In this document: in pieces, positions 34,482-44,306 of the stretch
How the letters are laid out: the number at the start of each line of letters is the position of its first letter
Numbering within the stretch: position 1 is the stretch's first letter
Assembly: GCA_947623455.1 (NCBI GenBank)
Contig: OX392528.1
Location: forward strand, 53,524,322 to 53,588,321
Reading direction: 5' to 3'
Source: Mimachlamys varia
Lineage: Eukaryota > Mollusca > Bivalvia > Pectinida > Pectinidae
DNA: 64,000 nucleotides
The notes under the pieces: model-generated
Seen by the model: only the letters and a program-made list of their open reading frames with translations
What the model was told of the DNA's origin: nothing
Databases searched by the model: none
Made by a program: the position numbers and the translations under genes

Positions 34482-37400
34482 AAGAGGCCCATGGGCCTTA
34501 ACGGTCACCTGATGTTTGATATGAAAGAGAAATATGGGAATGTTGAGATGAATATTTATAACAATACATTGTAGCATATCTGGGAGTGGAAAAAATGAAC
34601 TTTTGAAATTATGTCAATTTGACCCTTTTAGGCCCACCCCTCAGGCACCTGGGGGTCAGTCAGTGTCAATATGTGCGTACTACTCAAAAGTCATGTCATA
34701 TTGATAATTTCAACCAAATTTGCATCATTTCTTATGGCAATTAAACAAATAATGCAAAAAAATGTTTTTTTTCTGCCAATATACTATAGTAAACTTAACC
34801 CCCTCCACAGCGGGAGATGCAAGACCCCAGAGTCATGAAATTCACAATTTTGGTAAAGAACCTTAAAACCAATCCATCTATGAGGAGTATTTGATTCCAG
34901 CATATCTGGGAGAAGAGAAGAAGATTTTTGAAATTTTTGTAAATTTTACCCTTTTTGGCCCCGCCCTCCAGCCCCTGGGGGTCAACTAGGGCCAACATGT
35001 ACATACCATCAAAGTGTCATCCCATGCTGATAATTTGATACAAGTAAGAATGAATTCCAATACAAATCCAACAAATAATAGTCAAAAATGTGATTTCCCT
35101 ATATAAACTATAGTAAAGTTTACCCCCTCCCCAGGGGCAAACATTAGACCCCAGGGTCATGAAATTCACAATTTTGGTAAAGCACCTTAAGACCCTTCCA
35201 TCTATGAAGAGTATTTGATTCTACCATATCTGAGAGTAGAGAAGAAGATTTTTGAAATTTTTGTCAATTTGACCCTTTTTGGCCCCGCCCTCCAGCCCCT
35301 GGGGGTCAACTAGGGCCAACATGCACATACCATCAAAGTGTCATCCCATGCTGATAATTTTATACAAGTTAGAATGAATTCCAATACAAATCCAACAAAT
35401 AATAGTCAAAAATGTTATTTCCCTATATAAACTATAGTAAAGTTTACCCCCTCCCAGGGGCAAACATGAGACCCCAGGGTCATGAAATTCACAATTTTGG
35501 TAAAGCACCTTAAGACCCTTCCATCTATGAAGAGTATTTGATTCTACCATATCTGAGAGTAGAGAAGAAGATTTTTGAAGTTTTAGTCAATTTTACCCTT
35601 TTTGGCCCCGCCCTCCAGCCCCTGGGGGGTCAACTAGGGCCAACATGCACATACCATCAAAGTGTCATCCCATGCTGATAATTTGATACAAGTAAGAATG
35701 AATTCCAATACAAATCCAACAAAAAATAGTCAAAAATGTGATTTCCCTATATAAACTATAGTAAAGTTTACCCCCTTCCCAGGGGCAAACATGAGACCCC
35801 AGGGTCATGAAATTCACAATTTTGGTAAAGCACCTTAAGACCCTTCCATCTATGAAGAGTATTTGATTCTACCATATCTGAGAGTAGAGATGAAGATTTT
35901 TGAAGTTTTAGTCAATTTTACCCTTTTTGGCCCCGCCCTCCAGCCCCTGGGGGGTCAACTAGGGCCAACATGCACATACCATCAAAGTGTCATCCCATGC
36001 TGATAATTTGATACAAGTAAGAATGAATTCCAATACAAATCCAACAAAAAATAGTCAAAAATGTGATTTCCCTATATAAACTATAGTAAAGTTTACCCCC
36101 TTCCCAGGGGCAAACATGAGACCCCAGGGTCATGAAATTCACAATTTTGGTAAAGCACCTTAAGACCCTTCCATCTATGAAGAGTATTTGATTCTACCAT
36201 ATCTGAGAGTAGAGAAGAAGATTTTTGAAATTTTTGTCAATTTGACCCTTTTTGGCCCCGCCCTCCAGCACCTGGGGGTCAACTAGGGCCAACATGCACA
36301 TACCATCAAAGTGTCATCCCATGCTGATAATTTTATACAAGTTAGAATGAATTCCAATACAAATCCAACAAATAATAGTCAAAAATGTGATTTCCCTATA
36401 TAATCTATAGTAAAGTTTACCCCCTCCCAGGGGCAAACATGAGACCCCAGGGTCATGAAATTCACAATTTTGGTAAAGCACCTTAAGACCCTTCCATCTA
36501 TGAAGAGTATTTGATTCTACCATATCTGAGAGTAGAGAAGAAGATTTTTGAAGTTTTAGTCAATTTTACCCTTTTTGGCCCCGCCCTCCAGCCTCTGGGG
36601 GGTCAACTAGGGCCAACATGCACATACCATCAAAGTGTCATCCCATGCTGATAATTTGATACAAGTAAGAATGAATTCCAATACAAATCCAACAAAAAAT
36701 AGTCAAAAATGTGATTTCCCTATATAAACTATAGTAAAGTTTACCCCCTTCCCAGGGGCAAACATGAGACCCCAGGGTCATGAAATTCACAATTTTGGTA
36801 AAGCACCTTAAGACCCTTCCATCTATGAAGAGTATTTGATTCTACCATATCTGAGAGTAGAGAAGAAGATTTTTGAAATTTTTGTCAATTTGACCCTTTT
36901 TGGCCCCGCCCTCCAGCACCTGGGGGTCAACTAGGGCCAACATGCACATACCATCAAAGTGTCATCCCATGCTGATAATTTTATACAAGTTAGAATGAAT
37001 TCCAATACAAATCCAACAAATAATAGTCAAAAATGTGATTTCCCTATATAAACTATAGTAAAGTTTACCCCCTCCCCAGGGGCAAACATGAGACCCAAGG
37101 GTCATGAAATTCACAATTTTGGTAAAGCACCTTAAGACCCTTCCATCTATGAAGAGTATTTGATTCTACCATATCTAAGAGTAGAGGAGAAGATTTTTGA
37201 AGATTTAGTCAATTTGACCCTTTTTGGCCCCGCCCTCCAGCCCCTGGGGGTCAACTAGGGCCAAAATGCACAAACCATCAAAGTGTCATCCCATGCTGAT
37301 AATTTTATACAAGTTAGAATGAATTCCAATACAAATCCAACAAATAATAGTCAAAAATGTGATTTCCCTATATAAACTATAGTAAAGTTTACCCCCTCCC

Positions 37401-38740
37401 CAGGACAAACATGAGACCCCAGGGTCATGAAATTCACAATTTTGGTAAAGCACCTTAAGACCCTTCCATCTATGAAGAGTATTTGATTCTACCATATCTG
37501 AGAGTAGAGAAGAAGATTTTTGAAATTTTTGTCAATTTGACCCTTTTTGGCCCCGCCCTCCAGCACCTGGGGGTCAACTAGGGCCAACATGCACATACCA
37601 TCAAAGTGTCATCCCATGCTGATAATTTTATACAAGTTAGAATGAATTCCAATACAAATCCAACAAATAATAGTCAAAAATGTGATTTCCCTATATAAAC
37701 TATAGTAAAGTTTACCCCCTCCCCAGGGGCAAACATGAGACCCAAGGGTCATGAAATTCACAATTTTGGTAAAGCACCTTAAGACCCTTCCATCTACGAA
37801 GAGTATTTGATTCTACCATATCTAAGAGTAGAGGAGAAGATTTTTGAAGATTTAGTCAATTTGACCCTTTTTGGCCCCGCCCTCCAGCCCCTGGGGGTCA
37901 ACTAGGGCCAAAATGCACAAACCATCAAAGTGTCATCCCATGCTGATAATTTTATACAAGTTAGAATGAATTCCAATACAAATCCAACAAATAATAGTCA
38001 AAAATGTGATTTCCCTATATAAACTATAGTAAAGTTTACCCCCTCCCCAGGACAAACATGAGACCCCAGGGTCATGAAATTCACAATTTTGGTAAAGCAC
38101 CTTAAGACCCTTCCATCTATGAAGAGTATTTGATTCTACCATATCTGAGAGTAGAGAAGAAGATTTTTGAAATTTTTGTCAATTTGACCCTTTTTTGGCC
38201 CCGCCCTCCAGCCCCTGGGGGTCAACTAGGGCCAACATGCACATATCATCAAAGTGTCATCCCATGCTGATAATTTGATACAAGTAAGAATGAATTCTAA
38301 TACAAATCCAACAAATAATAGTCAAAAATGTGATTTCCCTATATAAACTATAGTAAAGTTTACCCCCTCCCCAGGGGCAAACATGATACCCCAGGGTCAT
38401 GAAATTCACAATTTTGGTAAAGCACCTTAAGACCCTTCCATCTATGAAGAGTATTTGATTCTACCATATCTGAGAGTAGAGGAGAAGATTTTTGAAGTTT
38501 AAGTCAATTTTACCCTTTTTGGCCCCGCCCCGCATGCCCCTGGGGGGTGGGGACCATATAATTCACAATTTTGGTTCACCCTCAGCCATGTAAGCTTCCT
38601 GTGACATTTCATTGAATTTGGTTCAGCGGTTTTGGAGAAGAAGTCGAAAATGTAAAAAGTTTACGGACGCACGACGCACGACGACGGACAAAAGGCGATT
38701 AGAATAGGTCACTTGAGACTTCGTCTCAGGTGACCTAAAA
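34482..38740 (+). mobile_element. Helentron-like non-autonomous element with satellite core
   Basis: The left end aagaggcccatgggcctt + aacggtcacctga contains the palindrome aggcccatgggcct. The right end is an almost perfect stem-loop, aggtcacttgagac-ttcg-tctcaggtgacct style, followed by ctaaaaa. tcaggtgacc at the right end is the complement of ggtcacctga at the left end. Terminal asymmetry plus a 3' hairpin plus a central tandem array is typical of Helentron-associated elements (HINE, bivalve 'pearl'-like), but the class is inference. No replicase-helicase is encoded. The outer segments 34500-34670 and 38530-38740 (aaatgtaaaaagtttacgga) are single-copy. Confidence 0.65.
34670..38520 (+). repeat. 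324-bp tandem array, about 12 copies
   Basis: The monomer runs from tttacccc(c)tccccagggg through ttgaccctttttggccccgc to ctatataaactatagtaaag, about 324 bp. The first one or two monomers are diverged and the rest very similar. Diagnostic variants (for example ttttatacaagttag versus tttgatacaagtaag; atctaagagtagagg) recur at about 972 and 647 bp, so two- and three-monomer higher-order units have been copied. The monomer contains 66-69-residue open frames on the minus strand that are not considered genes. Confidence 0.95.
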
Positions 38741-40199
38741 ATGGATGTCATAGTTGATATAGAGGATCTAACAGTTCCAATGTCATGCGGATTTTTATTC
38801 AATAACGGGTTCAAGAAATTGCAAGGTTCTATTTATCGCATAACTTATTTTCAAGAGAAAATACACCCAAAACTATCAAATTCCTTTCCTTTATAAGAAA
38901 GGCAAAATCTACTATGATGGTACGATTTTCACTACTGAGACTACTAGTTACATAGTTTGTTAGTGACCTGATACGGAAAAATATCGGGTCTAAAAAATCT
39001 TGTATCAGGTCTCTAACAAACTGTGTAACGAATTTATCCTGATGAAGGCTTATACTCCTGTGTTTGATTAGAAAAAAAACAAACTACGAGCTGGACTTAT
39101 ATTTTGAACCACTGTCCTGTGGGCGTCAACATAGAAATGCCCTAACATTCCCGCCTACCTCATCAAACGTTTCAAACGTAAAATAAGCTTTCAATATTCT
39201 TGCTGCTTTCTCGTTGCATTTCAAAGTTTGGTAATAATTTACTTTATGGCGTTTCTGGGCCAATTCATCTTCCGTGATGTGGCCGAAGCGTTTATCAGCA
39301 GCCATTGACACGATTGTTATTGAATCGAGGGTTCTTTCAGGAACGATAACCCGTTACTGACGTGAAACGAAATTTACTGACGTGATACGGATTTTTAGTA
39401 ACCCGATGCGGTAACGTCCAGAACGTTAGCGCTCCTTATTCAATCTGTTCGTTGCCAACTGCGGGCATACTACCGTATACGTAGTCAAAATGAGGTACAA
39501 TCCTTATATAAAGTTATAAAGACGTCTTTTGTCTATAAGGTCAAAATAGTGTTATCACAACTGTGTAATACCATATTTATGACATGGTCGTATGACATGA
39601 CTGAAAAGGTCGGTTATGTGATAAATAATATTATCAGTTGGATGATGAAAAGCTGTAAACACCTGGTCTAAATGTCAAAATAGATTTTATAAAAATGAAA
39701 TTTTCGTTAAAGTTGCTAATGAATTTCTAACACTCCACGAAGAAACTCTACGGAGGTCATATTAACCTACTTTACCAGCTGTAAGGAATTCGCTCGTTGA
39801 TGACCTGATTAAAAAAATTCACACTGAGACCTCACGTTTTACCATATCATCCATATTAACGACACGTGATTAACATCACTACCAAACACACAAAAAAAAA
39901 TATCTCGTGTATATTCTATTTCTGAAAAAGGCGATTTTGCGTGAATAACACCATGTCGGTGCCAGCTGTCAGAACAAAGCTATTGATAGATTTGTTTGGT
40001 TTATTTTGATAGTTTTTTCTCGAGTGATAACAAGACCACCTCCTTGTGCGTGCTTTTTGAGCGCACGTGTTGAGTGCGTGAGTATTTGGGAGCCTGCGAT
40101 ATGTTCTTGTATGTCCGGAAATTTTGCCGATTTAAAGTACATGTACTACCACCATGAAGTGTTCTGCCTATGGTCCCCAGCAGCACAACCCACCAAGTC
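38741..40199. other. Spacer with hairpin and a possible coding fragment
   Basis: 38954-38974 and 39002-39022 form a 21-bp inverted repeat with one mismatch (agtttgttag-gacctgatac). Related tgacgtgatacgg words recur at 39358-39412, hinting at an unrecognised element spanning about 38.95-39.42 kb. 39541-39800 has loose similarity to 49060-49200. Confidence 0.45.
39126..39311 (-). pseudogene. Short frame resembling an N-terminal regulatory/Crypton-like domain
   Basis: A 61-aa frame starting MSMAADKRFGHITEDEL and continuing with a Lys-rich helix (KCNEKAARILKAYF). The style (short Met-Ala start, RFxxxTxxEL, then a helix) resembles N-termini of DUF3504/Crypton-related proteins of invertebrates. 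No downstream exon was found. The resemblance is from memory of family style and is weak. Confidence 0.25.
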
Positions 40200-40394
40200 A
40201 CATTTTACTGATGACGGTTGAACAAGGCATTCCACTCCCATAATGCTGAACTCCAGCAGGGAGAAGTAACTTCTATTTTTTGAGACTCTGGTACGTCTTG
40301 GCCAGGGGACAAAACCTAGAGCCAGACGAAGTTGAAAATAGTTGTTCAGTAAGATATTGAACCTATTTTTAGACAAAGCATCACCAGCAATACG
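40200..40394 (-). pseudogene. RNase H C-terminal end of the gypsy relic
   Basis: Directly after the array, the minus strand reads HIKGRENRIAGDALSKN. This matches the usual end of Ty3-type RNase H (HIxGxxNxIADALSR) with one extra Gly. It stays open for about 60 more codons (..FVPWPRRTRVSKN..) that I cannot assign. Confidence 0.65.
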
Positions 40395-42690
40395 ATTTTC
40401 TCTACCCTTGATATGTTTCCCATTATCTCTTCCCTTGATATAATTCCCATTATCTCTTCCATTGATATGATTCCCGTTATCTCTACCCTTGATATGATTC
40501 CCGTTATCCATACCCTTGATATAATTCCCATTATCTCTACCCTTGATATGATTCCCATTATCTCTACCCTTGATATGATTCCCATTTCTCTACCCTTGAT
40601 ATGATTCCCATTTTCTCTACATTTGATATGATTCCCATTATCTCTACCCTTGATATGATTCCCATTATCTCTACCCTTGATATGATTCCCATTATCTCTA
40701 CATTTGATATGATTCCCATTATCTCTTTCCTTGATATGATTCCCATTATCTCTTCCCTTGATATGATTCCCATTATCTCTACCCTTGATATGAGTCCCAT
40801 TAAATTTACCCTTGATATGAGTCCCATTATTTCTTCCCTTGATATGGGTCCCATCATCTTTACCCTTGATATGATTCCCATTATCTCTTCCCTTGATATG
40901 AATCCTAATTTCTCAACCCTTGAAATGATTCCCATTTTCTCTACATTTGATATGATTCCCATTATCTCTACTCTTGATATGATTCCCATTATCTCTTCCC
41001 TTGATATGAATCCATTTTCTCTACCCTTGATATGAGATCCATTATCTCTACCCCTGATATGATTCCCATTTTCTCTACCCTTGATATGAATCCCATTATA
41101 TCTACATTTGATATGATTCCCATTATCTCTACCCTTGATATGATTCCCATTATCTCTACCCTTGATATGATTCCCATTATCCATACCCTTGATATGATTC
41201 CCATTTTCTCTACACTTGATATGATTCCCATTATCTCTACCCTTGATATGATTCCCATTATCTCTACCCTTGATATGATTCCCATTATCTCTACTCTTGA
41301 TATGACTCCCATTATCCATACCCTTGATTTGATTCCCATTATCCATACCCTTGATATGATTCCCATTATCTCTACCCTTCATATGATTCCCATTATCTCT
41401 ACCCTTGAAATGATATCCATTATATCTACCCTTGATATGATTCCCATTATTTCTACCCTTGAAATGATATCCATTATCCCTACCCTTGATATGATTCCCA
41501 TTATCTCTACCCTTGATATGATTCCCATTATCTCTACCCTTGATATGACTCCCATTATCCATACCCTTGATTTGATTCCCATTATCTCTACCCTTGATAT
41601 GATTCCCATTATCTCTACCCTTGATATGATTCCCATTATCTCTACCCTTGAAATGATATCCATTATATCTACCCTTGATATGATTCCCATTATTTCTACC
41701 CTTGATATGATTCCCATTATCTCTACTCTTGATATGACTCCCATTATCTCTACCCTTGATATGATTCCCATTATCTCTACCCTTGATATGACTCCCATTA
41801 TCCATACCCTTGATATGATTCCCATTATCTCTACCCCTGATATGATTCCCATTTTCTCTACCCTTGATATGAATCCCATTATCTCAACCCTTGATATGAT
41901 TACCATTATCTCTACCCTTGATATGATTCCCATTATCTCTACTCTTGATATGACTCCCATTATCTCTACCCTTGATATGATTCCCATTATTTCTTCCCTT
42001 GATATGATTCCCATTCTCTCTACCCTTGAAATGATATCCATTATATCTACCCTTGATATGATTCCCATTATCTCTACCCTTGATATGATTCCCATTATCT
42101 CTACTCTTGATATGACTCCCATTATCTCTACCCTTGATATGATTCCCATTATTTCTTCCCTTGATATGATTCCCATTCTCTCTACCCTTGAAATGATATC
42201 CATTATTTCTACCCTTGATATGATTCCCATTATCTCTACCCTTGATATGATTCCCATTATCTCTACCCTTGATATGATTCCCATTATCTCTACCCTTGAT
42301 ATAATTCCCATTATCTCTACCCTTGATATGATTCCCATTATCCATACCCTTGATATGATTCCCATTATCTCTACCCTTCATATGATTCCCTTTATCTCCA
42401 CCCTTGATATGATTCCCATTATCTCCACCCTTGATATGATTCCCATTATCTCTACCCTTGATATGATTCCCATTATCTCTACTCTTGATATGACTCCCAT
42501 TATCTCTACCCTTGATATGATTCCCATTATCTCTACTCTTGATATGATTCCCATTCTCTCTACCCTTGATATGATTCCCATTATCTCTTCCCTTGATATG
42601 ATTCCCATTATCTCTACCCTTGATATGATTCCCATTATCTCTACCCTTGATATGATTCCCATTATCTCTACCCTTGATATAATTCCCAAT
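40395..42690. repeat. 27-bp minisatellite, about 85 copies
   Basis: The + strand unit is gatatgattcccattatctc + taccctt. It covers about 2.3 kb with substitutions (ttt/tta, tcttccc/tctaccc, gaaatgata). Larger blocks repeat, for example the gaaatgatatccattatatc variants at regular spacing. 27 bp equals nine codons, so several frames on both strands are open for hundreds of codons: MIPIISTLD on +, NHIKGRDNG and MGIISRVEI on -. The minus frame NHIKGRDNG is continuous in sense with the RNase H relic on both sides (Finding). I do not regard the long frames as genes. Confidence 0.97.
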
Positions 42691-43030
42691 CATATTGTTC
42701 TTTTGCAACAAACTTCACCTTGTCAGTCTCTGATTTTTGTTAGACATTTATGAAGAAAAATGAGTGTGTTATGACCAGTAAACACGAGAGAATTAAATGC
42801 ACGGTAATGCTAAGGAACACATCAAAATGTTGTTGAGCTGACAACAATGCAAACACTATTGTTCATTGGTAGATTTTTTTTCTGGCATTTGTCAAGTTTC
42901 TTTTAAAACTAATACATAGACCAATCCACCTTGCCTTCGTCTTCTCACAGCACAACAGCACCGATTCCTACACCACTAGCATCCACGGCGAGTTTAAATT
43001 GTTTTAAAAAGTTTAGAGCATAGTGAACTG
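42690..43030 (-). pseudogene. RNase H N-terminal and middle part of the gypsy relic
   Basis: On the minus strand, LKQFKLAVDASGVGIGAVVL (42945-43005) is the first catalytic strand of a Ty3-type RNase H. In shifted frames, further family landmarks follow in the right order (SKKLDKCQKN, AQQHFDVY, FTGHNTLIFLHK). The last is LLQKNNMIGNYIKGRDNG, which runs straight into the 27-bp array. Several frameshifts and stops make it non-functional. Confidence 0.82.
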
Positions 43031-43109
43031 AACCACTTATCAAAATTTGATTTAACTGAAAGACTTGCCACAGCTCTTGTCTCTGTCCAATTAAATAACA
43101 TGTATGATG

Positions 43110-43365
43110 ACGTAACACACACATATGCTGCACCTTTTAAATATAGTAATAGATACAGTATGTCAAAAAAAATGAATTAAACTTCATCATACCGTGGATG
43201 TCGTTTACTACGAAAATGTGTATATTATGAACCGTGCCACTATTCAAATGAGATAACTATGGCTTATGGAGGCTCAAGTCAACCTCGGGGACTAAAAAAA
43301 TCCACTAGCAGAGTCTCCCACCCCCTATCATTAAAGATGACGTAACACACACATATGCTGTATCT
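43110..43365 (+). repeat. Dispersed repeat (gatgacgtaacacacacatat type), copy split by SINE
   Basis: Two units starting gatgacgtaacacacacata (43110s and 43336) flank a segment with ccgtgccac..atgag and caacctcggggactaaaaaa. The same pieces in the same order occur at 61255-61760. The second unit continues after the SINE at about 43727 (tttagtaatggatacagtat). Confidence 0.8.
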
Positions 43366-43367
43366 TT

Positions 43368-43726
43368 GGAGGCACAGAGTCTAGTGGTAGGACACCGGGC
43401 TCGTGATCGAAGAGTTGCGAGTTAAGGTCCCGATCACGGCACTTGCGTTGTATCCTTGAGCAAGATACTTTACCTCGCTTGTTCCAGTCTTCTCAGTTAT
43501 AAATGAGTACGTGGTTGGGCATTGCCAGAAATCATAGAATGCTAGCTGTGAGCGCCGAGATGGCAGCACCGGTTGTATGCTCCCCAAGGAATTGAGAACG
43601 ATATTGGCTGGTTGCTTAGGTCCTATAACCCCGGATAATAATTTGTGAACCGCTTTGAGGCGACCCTGAAGTTGTGATAAAGCGGTATATAAGAACCGCG
43701 AATAATTTTTTTTTCTTTTTTTTTTA
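43368..43726 (+). mobile_element. tRNA-derived SINE (family 3)
   Basis: The head ggaggcacagagtctagtgg, with a B-box-like gagttaaggtcccg, is followed by the widespread cttgagcaagatactttacc block. A unique middle comes next, then the tail gctttgaggcgaccct..gcggtatataagaaccgcg, which has the look of a LINE-derived 3' end, and a T-rich run. It interrupts the dispersed repeat at tgctgtatcttt/actttagtaatgg, so it is younger than that repeat. Confidence 0.8.
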
Positions 43727-43989
43727 CTTTAGTAATGGATACAGTATGTCGAAAAATGAATACGAAGAAAATTTGTAAGTTGGCTTACAACTGTGGAAAA
43801 TTTTGCAATAAAAGCCAAGCAGCCAAAAAATCTTTTTTGTTTGTAGGAATTTGGAACTTAACCATAGCTTCCGTCTAACCCATAATATGTTTAATTAAGG
43901 TGTACTTGATCTATTCGACGGTATTTTACAGTTGCAGAACAAAATTCACTTTTTGCAATATTGACCGTCAAGTTGGGTTTTGATAGGGG

Positions 43990-44250
43990 TTAAAAGAAAG
44001 CATGCATAATCCTCAGGTGTTCCTCCGGGAGGAACTGTAGATGATTACGTCATCAATGTATGCTTCACTTCCATCTAGATCCTGAGTAATGGAATTGATC
44101 ATCACTTGAAACATTGCTGGGGCGATTTTCATCTCGAATATCATGACTTTATTAATACTGTAATTATTCATCCGGAGTGACAAAAACAGAAATCGCTTTG
44201 GATTTCTCTGCGCGTGCCAATAACTTTTCTGAAGAACAAACTTATCAAAA
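43990..44250 (-). pseudogene. Reverse transcriptase palm fragment of the gypsy relic
   Basis: The minus strand reads a decayed palm. FVTPDE..LQY is followed by two stops, then a VM-F-M-APA-FQ block, and then the catalytic EAYIDDVIIYSSS (about 44035-44075). The family consensus is YxDD with an upstream GLYQY/MPFG block. In-frame stops and a frameshift show inactivation. Confidence 0.8.
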
Positions 44251-44278
44251 CATTTAGCATTACCAATCTTTCCGATAC

Positions 44279-44306
44279 AAGTTCAAGTTCAAGTTCTTTA
44301 TTGACT
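44279..44306 (-). repeat. Possible LINE 3' tail (minus)
   Basis: caagttcaagttcaagttctttattgac: on the minus strand an aataaag end followed by a (gaactt)n microsatellite tail, a pattern seen at non-LTR element 3' ends. Confidence 0.35.

Larger units (their letters stand above)
40200..44250 (-). mobile_element. Ty3/gypsy-type retrotransposon relic, minus strand
   Basis: Pieces in the correct minus-strand order: reverse transcriptase (43990-44250), RNase H start (42690-43030), and RNase H end (about 40340-40400). They are separated by later DNA: dispersed repeats and a SINE between RT and RNase H, and a 2.3-kb 27-bp minisatellite inside RNase H. Frames are broken by stops. No LTRs or integrase were identified. 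A decayed element, described only. Confidence 0.8.

Noticed and set aside
36314..36523. Repeated 69-aa minus-strand frames in the 324-bp array
   Set aside because: They recur with the monomer, start and stop at satellite positions and match no protein signature.
41032..42753. 573-aa and other very long frames in the 27-bp array
   Set aside because: Openness follows from a stop-free nine-codon unit; several frames on both strands are equally long.
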